Positions 46,001 to 57,894 of a stretch of 64,000 nucleotides of DNA are shown one piece after another. This stretch comes from Rhynchonema sp. JSB1_4. Lineage: Eukaryota; Nematoda; Chromadorea; Monhysterida; Xyalidae. The stretch lies in the NCBI GenBank assembly GCA_030248065.1, contig JASAMV010001302.1, positions 1 to 64,000 on the forward strand, written 5' to 3'. The translations under genes and the position numbers were made by a program. The notes beneath the pieces were generated by a model. That model searched no databases. It was not told the origin of the DNA and saw nothing but the letters and a program-made list of their open reading frames with translations. Numbering within the stretch: position 1 is the stretch's first letter; every line of letters begins with the position of its first letter.

Positions 46001-49000
46001 AGGACGATCAAGCTGACGGTGAACAAAAGGAAGGGGAAGAAGAAGACGGTGAAGCAGCTCCAGCTGAATCCGAGGAGGCCGAAGCTGAAACTGCGGATGA
46101 TACTGCTGCAGAGGAAGAGCAACCAGCAGACGAACCTGAAGGTGAAGCAGAAGCACCAGAGGAGCCGGAAGGTGAATCCGAAGAACAACCAGCTGAAGAA
46201 GTGGATGCAGCTGCTGTGGATGAGGGCGAAACGGCGGAGGCAGAAAAACAGGATGAGGATACTGGCGGCGCAGAGGGTGACGCTGAACCTGAGCCAGAAG
46301 CAGAGGAACAAGAGACACCAGCTGAGGACGAAACCAAAGAAGATGAACCGGCTGAAGATGGTGCTGAACCAGCAGCAGATGAGGAAACAGCAGCTGATGA
46401 GGTCGAAGCATCTGAAGAGCAAACAGAAGAACAAATGGAGGCAGCAGAAGAAGGTGATGGCGAGCCAGAAGCAGAAGAAGCCGCCGCTTCAGCAGGAGAC
46501 GAAGGGGCAGAATCTGGAGATGCTGACGACGCCCCTGCAGAAGAAGAGCCCGAACCGGAACCTGCTGCACTGGGGGAAGAATCAGGTGAACCGCCAGCAG
46601 AGGAAGAATCAGCTGAAGCTGCTGAAGAAGGCGACGCTGCCGCGGAAGAACCAACTGCCGACGAAGAACAGCCTGAGACGGTCAACGCCGCTGATGACGC
46701 CGAACCAGAAGCCTCAAATGCCGAAGAAGAGGTGTGCGTTCAAAAGACAATAGCACCAGACACTGAAGCACCGCCACCTGCCGAACCCGAACCAGGTTGT
46801 CACATTTGGTTCATTCTTTTGCTGTTTTCAAGTCGCGCATAGGACTTGTAAATCAACATTCAGAACCGGTTGCGAAGCCGACTCCGAAAAAGCACCGAAA
46901 GCGTCCGGAGAAGCAGAAGACGCTGGACGACGAGAAACAGGATGTGCAGCAACGAACACCAAGGAAGACCCGAGGTCGACAGCTGAAGTCGGCAGGTGCA
47001 GCTGCCAGCGGCACGAACGAACACAGACGTCGACCGAAGAGTCACGACCCGCGAGCCGAACGTCGCACGCCCAGCCGGGTGAGTGACAATTTGAGCTGTA
47101 ACAGGCGACATTCTGACATGGGAACCTTGAAGGACTTTTAAGTCCTTAAATCTTGAAAGAGTCTTAAAAAGGAATCTTAAAAGATTAAGGTGGGCAGGTG
47201 CTTTCGACCCTGACGATGATACGGAGTGGCCAGGCGCAACTGCGGCCGGCAGGTGAAAACGTTAAACCGTCACTGGCTTAAGTAACTACAAAAGTGCAAC
47301 TGCAACACACCCTACGACATACGCACTGTATATCGTCGTGAGCATCCGCGTTACAAGTTAAAAGGCCGACTGTAAGTTAGGAATATTCAACCTCAAGCGC
47401 CTCAAACGCATTCTCAAGAAGTACGCGCGTTCTTCGTACACATACATTACCGGAGTTTTTCCATATGCAGCTCCCCGAACGTGTCCGAGTAGAGCCCCCG
47501 GGCTCTATCTGGGAGAGGCCGATTTTCCACCTTTTCCGATTAGAGCCCCGGAGGCTGCGTATGGAAAACTCCGGTAGTGGGTCCAAATAGCTCAATTCAC
47601 ACACCGACTGCAACGATAGTAACAGCCTCAGGTCGAGGTCGACATCCGATCGATCTTCGCCGTCACCGAGGAGAAGAAGGAACGACTGCGTGCGGCGTTG
47701 GAGGAACGCGCCAGGAAGGACCGCGAAGCCGAACAACAACGAAGAGTGGAGCAGGAACGCCGACGCGAGGAGGCCGAGGCTGCGTTCCAGGCCTGGCTCG
47801 AACGCAAACGTTCCGAACGCCGCTCGCGAAACAAGAACAGGAGCCGCAGTACCGATCGAGATCAACAGGTTACCTATACATTTATGTACCTGGTTGTTTT
47901 TGAGGGTGTCAAGTACAGCATGTATTTATCAAGCGTTGTACCGTCGGTGGCCGCCTCAGCTTTCCCATCGGGTGCTCTACGAGAACCGTTCTGCAATTGT
48001 GACCTGGGGTGGCCGGAAGCAGGCAACAACTGGTTCTGCTCGTTTCTGACCGGTAAACTGCTTTATGGTTCGATAGTCGGCCTCAATTGGGTTGAAAAAT
48101 AAGCATCGTATGCCTGCGGCGGCAAAGGCATTCCCGCGCAGGAAAATGCACCCGCCCCCGTACCCGATGGGAAGGTAAAGCTGCTGTTGATGGCATTGGA
48201 CTTTGTGACCCTTTATTTACCTGTAGTTCTTCTCTCTCACTGCAGTTGCTGTCTTCAATCTCTGCTTCTACCTGAAGCTGTCGAAGATGTTCTCTCGGCT
48301 TCCGTGACCTTACCCCTCGTGCTTTTATTGCCAGAACTTGACTCCCCGATACCTATAGTAATTTTGCTGCTTCTATTTAAAATCGTACTCCATTTTATGG
48401 CTTCCATTTTTATCAATTTCACACAAAAAAGTGGCTGAGTCCTTGCTTTAGAACAATGAACAGCGAACGAAAGAGGCGGAGGACGAAAAGAGGAAGAGGA
48501 GAGAGGACGCCGAAGCTGCCTTTCAGGTTCGAGATAGACTTCGTGATGTGTCTCGCTTTTGCATGGCTGAAACCATTTTAGGGACCTCGTGTTTGGAGAC
48601 CATTTGACTGAGTCGTATTCTCGATGATGATTGCAACATACAGAATGCAGCCCATATGGTCCAGATGTTCTGTGCAAATGCAGATTTTTGTGAATGAGTG
48701 ACTGTCTTTGATTTTAAACAATTTCGCTCCGTCCTATACTTATAGGCCTGGTTGGAGCGCAAACGTGCCGAACAAATGCTGCAAGCGAAACTCGCTGCTA
48801 ATCTCAGCCGACAGGTAACTCTTGGAGGCCTTGCTTTTTCTTAAAAATCTTCCTTGAACTTCGATCATGGTGCACTTAATCGCATCCCATAGTTTTTTAT
48901 TTACACTCCTGTCTTTTTCCGCCTATACTAATGTAACGTCTGGTATCTTACCTATTTCTTGCCTGTTTAGTCCCTGTTTTGTCCCACAGTCTGTATCTAT

Positions 49001-49502
49001 CTCACAACATTTGAATCTCACTTGAATGCTCCACACACACATACAGTACACACCACACTATTAAAGCTACTAAACAATGTGTCTGGTTCAGTCTTCGTCC
49101 CGAGACCGGCCCGATTCCCAGTAAGTTGACAGTCGGGGCTTAATGTTGGTGTGACAACAACTAAGACTTTTATAAAACATGTTTACCAATCAGCATGGTC
49201 CTTGTGTGTTGATGCATGTGTCGCATGATCCCACAAATCGCATGTCGTTTTTCCGACTGGCCCTCTCTTCTCGAAATGTGCTCACAGCATGACATTTTTG
49301 TTGGTTTCACTGACATTGAGAAATAAAAATACAACGTTTAAGAAATCATTGATATTGTGCCAAAATCTATGCCTTTACGCCAAAAGGTCGTAATTTTTAG
49401 TTAAAATATACTTGCAGCGGCAAACGGGTGGTGAGAAATCGCAGTGTGTGCAGCGAGTCCAAGAGCGACGCGTCACCCCGACGTCACGCCGTCAACAGCT
49501 GA
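43082..49502 (+). CDS. Large acidic Glu/Ala-rich protein with C-terminal basic coiled coil (MAP9/CCDC181-like?), 5'-incomplete
   Basis: Nine exons join in phase: 43082-43362, 43448-43872, 44225-46795, 46864-47078, 47632-47868, 48452-48526, 48746-48814, 49092-49120, 49418-49502. They total 3987 nt (1328 residues to TGA), with further 5' exons likely. Residues 1-235 are Ser/Asp/Asn-rich (NNNNHNNNIHYNN). About 236-1092 is a disordered Glu/Ala/Asp-rich tract. About 1093-1164 is Lys/Arg-rich (KPTPKKHRKRPEKQK). About 1165-1291 is a charged coiled coil with two copies of AEAAFQAWLERKR. The tail is Ser/Arg-rich. An F-x-x-W-x-x-K module repeated in a basic coiled coil resembles MAP9, CCDC34 and CCDC181, microtubule and cilium proteins, so a cytoskeletal role is a weak inference. 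It converges on the UBALD gene. The exon model is strong; the family is uncertain. Confidence 0.8.
44225..46795 (+). other. Giant Glu/Ala-rich low-complexity exon
   Basis: A 2571-bp exon encoding about 857 residues, nearly all Glu, Ala, Asp, Thr, Gln, Pro, Gly and Ser, with phrases such as EEAEAPAEAEEADAAAE. The coding strand is strongly purine-rich (GAA, GCA, GAG, GAT). The acceptor is GTCGTTTTTGCAG at 44224. The reading frame is open further upstream (to 44128), but phase agreement with 43872 fixes the exon start. The 68-bp intron after it (donor GTTGTC, acceptor CATTCAG) converts the C-terminal reading PEPG...stop into PEPEPVAKP and continues the protein. Confidence 0.82.
47450..47574. repeat. 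MITE with CCGGAG termini, copy B
   Basis: 125 bp bounded by CCGGAGTTTTTCCAT and ATGGAAAACTCCGG with TA on both sides (47448-47449, 47575-47576). The interior has two nested small inverted repeats around GAGCCCCCGGGCTC and GAGCCCCGGAGGCT. It sits in the intron 47079-47631 of the acidic gene, ending 57 bp before the next exon. Confidence 0.82.
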
Positions 49503-52109
49503 ACAATCGATACCCAATGCACGTCAGGTACCTATAATGTCAAAAAGACCCAACTGCACGATTGCAACTTTTAATGGGAACGAGTTGGTACATTTTGAAA
49601 AGGGCCAACTGCAAAACTTATGTCAGAAATAGCGCACTCCAGAAAGAGCAAAAGGCAAAATTCTATGCAACAGGCTTTGAACAAAGATTATTTTTGATAT
49701 TAATAATCGAAATCGACCACAACTGATAAAAAAATTATTCAACAATGGCTTTTATTTTCTTCCTAAAGGGCTAATGTGGACTGGTAAAAAACTGAAACGG
49801 GTTCGTGTCTTGTTTCACAGCCAATCATCAACACTTACAAATTGTGAGCAAAACACCCGAACCCCGGCCGTCAAGCGATCGCGTTCTACCGCTGTCAATT
49901 CATAGAGGCCCCTAGTCATCTACATTATTGCGAAAGTGTTCAGTTCCATAGCACTATTTTCCAAGCCATATTTGTCAATTTTGCGACAAACTTCTATTTT
50001 TATATCGCTTCGTTTGTTTTTCCATTCGTTTTTCCACACTTACACGATGAGCTTTACCTAGCCATTATTCCACTCCACTCATTCGAAGGCATACTTAAAC
50101 CTCGGTTGTCGGTCCGCTGAAATATGGTTTATGTTGTGTAAAAAGTCTAATCTTAATTCGCTCCAGTTATCAACGTTTCCCCGCGAGGAAATCGTGTGTT
50201 TTTTTCGCCGAAACACCTTTCATTTTTTTCTTTTTTTTGCATTTTCGCTGAGCTCATAGACCCCGCATTTGATTGAACCTTACGTTTTTTAGCGAAGGTA
50301 TATAATATTTTAGCTCCTTGTTTGAGTGTGTGTGTGTTTGTTGACGTTCAGCGAGGCTCGCACCCGCTTTGCTCACACTTTGTTTGTTCCACTGTAACCG
50401 GATGTGGGGTGTGGGACCTACATCCCACACCCATTCACGATTATATGGATATATATACTATGCCACACACCGTAATTAATTATTTTTTATTCTTGTTTGT
50501 ATGCATTATGTGAGATTTTTATCATAAAACAATCAGTTTTCGAATATTATATCCTTGTATAATTTGCGACGCGTTTTTGCAGTCTATTGCCATTTTTCGT
50601 TTTTCATGTTTTTTTGTGTAACGATCGATCGGGTGGCTTATTTCAATCACTGATTGCTGTGTTATTATTAAAATTCGCAAAATGCATTTTGGTCAAAATT
50701 GTATGTTTCTATACTCGAAAACTGTCTTCTAAGTCAATAATCGCTTAGCTGTAGAGGTCTGAGTTGGGCTTTTCTTGTTCTTTCCGTAGTATCAAGCAGG
50801 CAGTGTCTTGTAGCGATTATAAATTTTAAACGACTTTTAGTCGTTTTTACGTAATTTGTACATGGTACACCACATAGGGCGTGCTGTATGTTTCCCTGAA
50901 GAAAATAAAGGTATGCGACTTCAAGTATACGGTTTCAGTACAGACCCGCACACCGGTTTTCATGCATTATCGAAGCATTGGCGAATGTTTGCCCTTATTT
51001 TTTTTCGGTATTGAGGAGTTGATTGTTGATAGTTGTTTTCAATAAACTATTATCACATGTTTGTATTTACCTTTTTTTAAAGCTGATCGTGGTTTGATTT
51101 TATTTGTCATTATCGTCAGCATTTCCTGCACTCCTACTTTTCCTAATGCGATTGCTTATGTATGTTTCAAGAGAAGTTTGTTTACGAAATTATCTAGCAA
51201 AAAAGTCCAATCAAACAAGCGAAATCTATACATTCAGTTTATTTCTCATATTCGTAAATGAAGATCACATTGGAAGTAAAATAAAAAAACATCTGAAAAT
51301 CGGTGCTTTCTTCAAGATAATCATGTAAGTAGAAGAAAACTGAACAAAAATGTTGAATTATTCACTCACACGCACGCACACTGACACACACACAAATTTA
51401 GTGCTTTTATGAGACGAGACGACATCAAAGTTAATGTTTACAGCACGGTCCATTAACTCACCTACTATAATATACGGTCTTGCCAAGTTTTGGCTCGCCA
51501 CACATTGTTTATTAAATAAAGTTTTTAGTGCAAATCTCTGAGTTTTAGGAATATGATACCTTTTTATTTTTTAATTTAGGTTTAATCTTACAGATACAGT
51601 GCAGAAGTTTCAAAAAGTTTAAAAGAAATCAGAACAGCGTATTTCTTATAAAAGCATCACAGCTTCTGTTATTATTTTACATATTTAGCAAAAAACATTT
51701 TTTTACATGAAATTAAAACATGAGAACATGTGCATCCAAGATCTGCAAAGATCCGAAGTTACGTAATCGCAAGACTTAAAACATTCAGCCAAATAAACGC
51801 TATGGAGAGAGAGAGAGAGACAGACGACGCCCAAGATTAAAGCAAATCAACTGTACAAGGTATTTTGAAGCCTGATTTTAGATCACGCATGACAGTTGGG
51901 GTTTTCGTCCCTCATAATGACGGCTGTCTCCTATTGCAAACTGAGCTGATCTCCTATGCTCCTCCCAGTACGTAATCGAAAGGCAGCTTTCGCTGATTCC
52001 GTTTTTCCTATCAGATTGATTATTACACAATTTATGTACAACGATTGAAGATACATAAAGATTTTGCTGATTTGGGAATGGAAAGTGCGAACCAATAGTG
52101 GTGATTGAC
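49503..52109. other. Gene-free region between two convergent genes
   Basis: AT-rich 3' flank. AATAAA words at about 50908, 51042 and 51515 are candidate polyadenylation signals for the acidic gene. There is a short (GA)n run at about 51805-51821 and a CA-rich microsatellite at about 51366-51394. No exon is supported. Confidence 0.45.
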
Positions 52110-52487
52110 TTAAGGGCGGATCCAAGGGGGCACAGGGGCCATGGCCCATCTTTTTGTCCATTTGGCCCCTGAAGGGGACACCGTTTAGGAAAGAAGAACG
52201 AAAAAGGATACCTAAATCGCAGGATTTTCACCAAAGTCCAAAATCCGCGCTTCGCGTGTCAGATGACCCATTTTCGATGCAATTTGGCTCTCGCGCGCGC
52301 AAAAAGTGCCAAAATTTCGCGCGCTACGCGCGCATTGTCACGTTTTGCATTATAGTTGGCGCAAGGCGCGAACTTCTTAACAAGCACTTGATAAAAATGA
52401 CTTTTCAAAGATGGAACAAGCATCGCAGATAAAAATGACGTTTTGGATTCGGCCCCCCCACTTGGCCAAAACCTGGATCCGCCGCTG
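52110..52487. repeat. hAT-like MITE with GGATCC-containing ends, copy B
   Basis: About 378 bp from GGGCGGATCCAAGG to CTGGATCCGCCGCTG. It is in opposite orientation to the element at 33110-33498 but shares the AATCGCAGGATTTTCAC block, the CGCGCGCAAAAAGTGCCAAAA segment, GCGCGCTACGCGCGC and AAAAATGAC words. The outer ends have diverged and no clear target duplication remains, so it is older or truncated. Confidence 0.7.
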
Positions 52488-52958
52488 ACTGATGTTTCAC
52501 AGACACTATAAAAATTGTGAGGGAACATTAAGAGCGAGAGAAAACGAGACGGATAGAGTGCATGCGCAAACGGCTAAAAACTGCCATGGGCAGATCGCAG
52601 CAAACAACCAAAGATTTGTTTAGAAACATGTATGGGAACTGTGCTTGGCTGTGTACTTTTCTTCGAGATAGAACGACAAGATGAACACACATAAAAAAAC
52701 CTCCGCATCAATGAGTATGGTGTACTTCGCAGCAGTTCGGTACCTGTGTACTGACGTTTCGGTACGTTGTGGCATACATGTATTTAGCTCATTAATGACT
52801 GACAAAAGAGAAAAAATGCTATGATAGATTACGTAGGTAATGTTTCACAAAAACAGAGATGGGTAGTGGGGTTGGATTTGGTGGTTGTTTCGCAGATATT
52901 GTTGTGAATACATCATTGCAAATTGGTGCTGTCCATCTGTGAGTGTGTGTCTGTGTTG
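52488..52958. other. 3' flank of the UBALD gene
   Basis: No coding segment is seen. It presumably includes the UBALD 3' untranslated region (minus strand). Confidence 0.45.
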
Positions 52959-55900
52959 TCATTGGTGTGCCTCTATGGGAAACATCAATTGCGTCTGCGT
53001 GGGTGTTTGCGACTGCGGTTGACTGGCTGGACCACCAGCGCCCGACTCGGAATCCGATAAATCCATGTCCACACAACCATGATCCATCAAGGTCATTGCG
53101 TGCCTGAAACATAAAGGCCAGTCACTCTTTTTGCGGATGTGCACAGAGGGAGACAGTCCACCCACATATTATAGTGATCGATTTTATCGTGCAAACCTTA
53201 CAACAGCAGGTGACAAAACAACTGGTCCCTAATTCTGACCGAATACAATTCTGGGCGGCTAAATTTGGCGTGTGTTTCCTGTCAAAAAATTCAAGATTGC
53301 GCTGAGCCGGAACCACGTGGATGGCAAACCCGCACTTTAGGGGTCGCTGTTTCGTCCACTCGCTTTCCCTAAAAAGCTGAACATCCGTAATGCGATACCT
53401 GTCAATGGGATTCACCGGATTGATTGGTTGTAGCACCTTCGGTGGTGCCGGTTGTGTCCAGTTTGTCTGCGTGCCCGTCCCGCTGACCGGACCCGAATCA
53501 GAGGCAGCGGTACTGGTGGTGCCGAGCTTGTGCAGTGCCAACAGCGCCTCGGTGAAACTCGGTGGCGTGGCTGGAGTGTTGGACGGCGCGCAAAGCTGCA
53601 AAACAACAATATTGATAACTATTGTTACTTTTTATACATAGTTAACATCGTACATTGTTTGTTTTTATACATAGTATACATCATAATTAATTCTAGTTTA
53701 TGTGTTCAGGTACAGTTTTATATTGTTGTGTCCTGCTGTTCATTGCGTTTCTGTGATTACGGCTATCTTCCTCATATTAAACGACACAGTTTCGGATCGC
53801 GTGTTTGTAGATTGTTGTTCAACAACCGCATTTTTGTACGAAATATTATTTTAACGAACAGAAATGCTGGGTCATGTATGTACATATGTCCCTATCAGTG
53901 GTCTCCAATAGTATACAAGTGCATTGTGCTTTATGTTTTTTTGAAAAATATCCATAGTCACGCACAATAAATCAGCCTGTCAGAATGCATGTCGTTTTTT
54001 TTCGCTGGTCCCCTCATGCCCCATTGCACGATTGTGTTTTCATGACGGTGTAGGTACATAATTGCACGCCTATTACCAATTTGTATTTGCGAATTGTCAC
54101 CACATTACTCAATTGTGATGCGCATTTTCATGAAAAAAGTGCTTTAACACGTGATGGGCAGAGTCAAGCCTAACCGATCGTGATATTAATCACCCACCAG
54201 CCACCACTGTTTGGGTTTGGGTGCTGTGATTCGTGAACAATGTGCAGGACCATGTCAGCTTTGTGCGCATGGTTTTCCCATCTATCAGTTGGCGTTAATG
54301 GGGTCCGGCACTAAAAAGAAACTTGGTGTGCGAATCAGTACCCGATACGATACCCCTGCGATGCGATACCCCCGATTCTCCGGCCTGCGCAAACAACAAG
54401 GAGAGAACCATGATGGGCATACCCAGGTTTGGGTGCAATCTCACTCCTTGTTGTATCCTGTTTGGCCTGGCGACGGGTGCACTAAAATTGATCGTAATGT
54501 CATGTCGAGTTACAGCATGGTGTTGCGTTCCGTTCCGTTCATGGTTGCATACAAGTTGCGTATCTCGTGTCTGCACCAGCATGTATAACAGCATGTAAAT
54601 ACGCAAAACGCAAACGCGAGCCCACAAACCTGCACAGTGGCCGATATGATCGTTTTTGTATGTGGACAGACCAAGAGCGATTATGGGCAAGAGTGAAGGT
54701 CGAATGTCACGATCATAGTCTATGCGCGTATAATTACGATCGAAATTATGATTACCTTGTGGATTATTTTCATTGCCCCGCGCATACGTAATATTTGCGT
54801 ACATATCTAATCACCAAATCACCATACTGCGGCTGGAATGCACATGTATGTATATCAAAATGTATGCAACACGGATGTTATGGGATCGATGATTAGTGAG
54901 AGATAATCAAGTTTTCATTCGCATCACTTTGCTGACCAAATATCGTAACCCGATGTTGCGTATCGCCTTCATTACGACAATATTGCAATAATATTTGCTG
55001 ATTTCCCACGGCAAAACGTCAGTAAAATAAGCATAAATCAATTACAAAGGCTTAATTTGATCATCAATGAAAGTTCATATTGCGAACGCTGCACTAATTA
55101 ACAGTTGCAAAAAGGTCGTTCTCCCACTATGACGCAAACAGGATGTTAAATTAATGCAATTTTTTCCGCAAAATAAAGCATCAATTTATTTGAATGCCGC
55201 ATTCTAAGGCTTCATTCTTACTAGGGGTTGAATTTGGGACGCAAATTATCACTAAATTTGATAGCGTCGAGTCTGACGAACAAAACTCTATTTTACTTTG
55301 ATCGAAACCCACGTCACCATTCCAACTCAAATTTTCAGGAAAGAGCTGTGAAAATTTTGCGAAACCACCCCCAATTTGTGGGGGAACGGTGGAACTGATT
55401 TGCTTTGGGTTTGTCAAGAAAGTCCACGTTTTATGTACGTTTCGACACATTTTACAGCGATGCAAAAGCGCAATGTTTATCTTCGCAAAAGTCACACATT
55501 TAGAGCAGAGCTGACATGTCGTCGAGCCAGCAGGCTTGCTCTTTCGCTACACCTACATGTTACATTGTTCCCTTGAAAGTTTTCACTCGACAAAACGCGA
55601 AGTTGAATAGAATATGCATTTTGTGGTTTTAATACGCACGAACGCACACACACGCACATGTTAACCACAATTTGTGCACAATATTCTTTATTATTCATAC
55701 TTCAACATATACTATGTATAACCCGTATTCTTGTGCCCTTACTACGGTATTTTGTCGTCGACATGGTACATATATTTGAACGGTTTTGAATGAATTCAGC
55801 GGCCTTTAATCGTACGTGCTGACCATAAGAGTCTTGATTTTATGATCTTTTGAAGATGAAAGTCGATCAAAGGATGCCTAGTTCTTAGATTGGGTTCCCG

Positions 55901-57894
55901 CGCGATTAATTTCAGATCAACTTAATCCAATCTGAAAAGACTCTTGGCGCATTAAATTAACCTGCAATTAATCGTGTGGGAACCACTCTTATAAGTACCA
56001 GGCATTCTTTAATCGAGTTTAAGCTGAAAAATATAAAAGAATCAACACTCGTATGCAAAGCGCGTGCGATTAAAAGCCGCTGAATTCATTCAAAATGGAT
56101 TCAAATTCGAATACCATGTTGATGACAAAAATACTGTGGTGTGTTCTGTTTACCAAGGTGCAGTACAAAACACGTTGCACAATAACGTGCAGATCTGGCT
56201 CATAATCACAATATTAATGACGATGTCAGTCAAAACGCGCCGGTGCATTTCACATAATTTGACAAACGCAGAGACCTGTATTGTACCGGATAAAATGAAA
56301 GAGAAATTGTCGAGAGCTGCAGTGCACACGCATCCAAGGGCACCCGCAATCAGTCATCCCCTTTGCATGACACCATACATGCAGATGTACTTATCTCTCT
56401 CATTGTATCTCACCGAAAACGTGTATTTCTTAAGTTCACGCCAACAACGCGTATTTCTTAAGAACACTGAATGCGATTAAGACACCGATTTTCACACCCG
56501 GCGGAACCTGGATGAAAGTTTGAAACGGTATTTGAAAACGCAAACTTTAGCCGGGATAGAAGTGCATCTTCCCAAACATATATGCAATTATAGTGGCAAA
56601 AATTTAGAGGCCCTGTTCCGACCTGTCTTTTTTGCTTTGGATGTCGCAAAAGTTTTACGACGTGTGATACGTTCCAGCAATACGTCGAAAGGCTCGTTTT
56701 TGTGTTCGGCTGCGGCAAAATGGATTAGCTCACATTCCACTTAGCTATTCTGACAGAATTTAATGCGCATATCGCATTGGGTCGTATTCCAGAAGCTGCG
56801 ACAGCATTTGAAAGTAAAAACAATGGCAACAGCATGTTAATTTTTGTATGTCCCACCAAACGCCCCCCGATCACCGAGGAACTACAGTATTCCGGACATT
56901 TTCAGAACAAAGCCCTCTTAAAGATAAACCCCTCGGAGGAGGTTTATCTGAAAAGATGCAGTACCTTCTGTATGTACAGTACCAGCGACCGGCTGTTCGA
57001 GGCCTGCGCCTGCATGGCTCGCATGCACAGTGCATAAGCGGTCACATGCGCAGGCTCTCGAGCCTGCAAGCGCCGAGGCTCTGTAGGCGCAGGCCTGAAA
57101 CAGCCTTAAATAGCAGCTGGTACTGTAAGCGCCTGTAGGGTATGAAGCGTATGCTGTTGCGAGGGGGAGATGTTTCAGTTTTTGCTTTGCTTTCGGGAGT
57201 TCGGCCCAATGTCACAACTGCAGCTGTCATATTTCCCCTGTTATGTTCGTTATGCGGAACTGCAGTTTTACAAAGTTCTTTGCATTCGAAAGAAAGAGAG
57301 AAAGCCTTGTTTTTCATATCGGGTTGCTTGGCTGAAGTTGATGCTTTAGTAGATTACGGCTGTATATGTTGCTCAAAGAGCTGGAGTACAGAAGAAGCCA
57401 TGGTGCTGTAAGTGCTGTTGTTCGTTGTTCTTGCGACATGTTTCGTCCGACAACGGTAAATGCGCACAATTGACTTTGGTGTGATGTTTCGCTTTTTTAT
57501 TCTGCTGATGCCCGATGGTTTCTCTCATCAACATGAATGTTGTTTTGTGATCTGCCTGCAGTGCCGTACAAATGTCCAGTTTTTGACAAGGACTTCGCTT
57601 TACGCACACACTCACCGGATTGAGACCAGTTCTTTGGTGTGTATGTGGAGTTGTCACTGAGGCTTCTTGAAAGAACGAGCTCAAGGCGATCTGTAAAAAA
57701 TGAAAAAAAATAAGCAACTAAAATTATTAACAAAAAAACAATTCCTGGATCAGAAATGGGTCCACATAACCGACCTCAAATTGCCACCTCGAATCCTGAA
57801 GTAACTGAATGGCTTGATCAACTGTACAACCCGTAGCATTTGTGAGATGGTTGATTAGCACTTGTTGTTTCAATGAGTCTCCATTGTCAATCAT
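52959..57894 (-). CDS. UBALD (FAM100) family UBA-like protein, complete
   Basis: Four exons: 57775-57894, 57616-57690, 53399-53595, 52959-53103. They sum to 537 nt (178 residues, the usual size) and all junctions agree in phase. Exon 1 reads LKQQVLINHLTNATGC and DQAIQLLQDSRWQFE, the UBA-like helices of UBALD1/2 (family pattern QVMINQF..AGC..DQA.QLL....WQFE). Exon 2 continues IALSSFFQEA (family SxFFQEA). Exon 3 has APSNTPATPPSFTEALLALH, the diagnostic NTPATPPxFxxAL motif. Exon 4 is a short acidic and Gln-rich tail (MDLSDSESG). The start is MIDNGDS, aligned to the family N-terminus. Intron 2 is 4.0 kb and carries a MITE. UBALD proteins are small, conserved and poorly understood; ubiquitin-related binding is inferred from the fold only. 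Confidence 0.93.
53596..57615 (-). other. Long second intron of UBALD
   Basis: A 4020-bp intron with donor GTGAGT (minus strand at 57615) and acceptor TTGTTTTGCAG. It contains the miniature CAGTACC-ended element at 56977-57125. Other ORFs inside it (for example 54295-54804, 53452-53970) lack splice or domain support. Confidence 0.8.
56977..57125. repeat. Miniature CAGTACC-ended element, copy 2
   Basis: 149 bp bounded by CAGTACCAGCGACC and GCAGCTGGTACTG with TA on both sides (56975-56976, 57126-57127). The inner inverted repeat has GGCCTGCGCCTGCA and GTAGGCGCAGGCCTG. It has the same outer bases as 39392-39523 and 60887-61144. Confidence 0.82.

Noticed and set aside
45076..46654. Very long antisense ORFs (452 and 412 codons, Leu- or Phe/Cys-rich) opposite the acidic exon
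   Set aside because: They are a by-product of the GAA/GCA-rich coding strand, which has few stops in any frame. Their products are single-biased in composition and show no domain, while the sense exon has phase-consistent splice sites.
44219..46753. Lys/Met-rich ORFs in the other plus frame (238, 331 and 262 codons)
   Set aside because: They are frame-shadow products of the same low-complexity exon.
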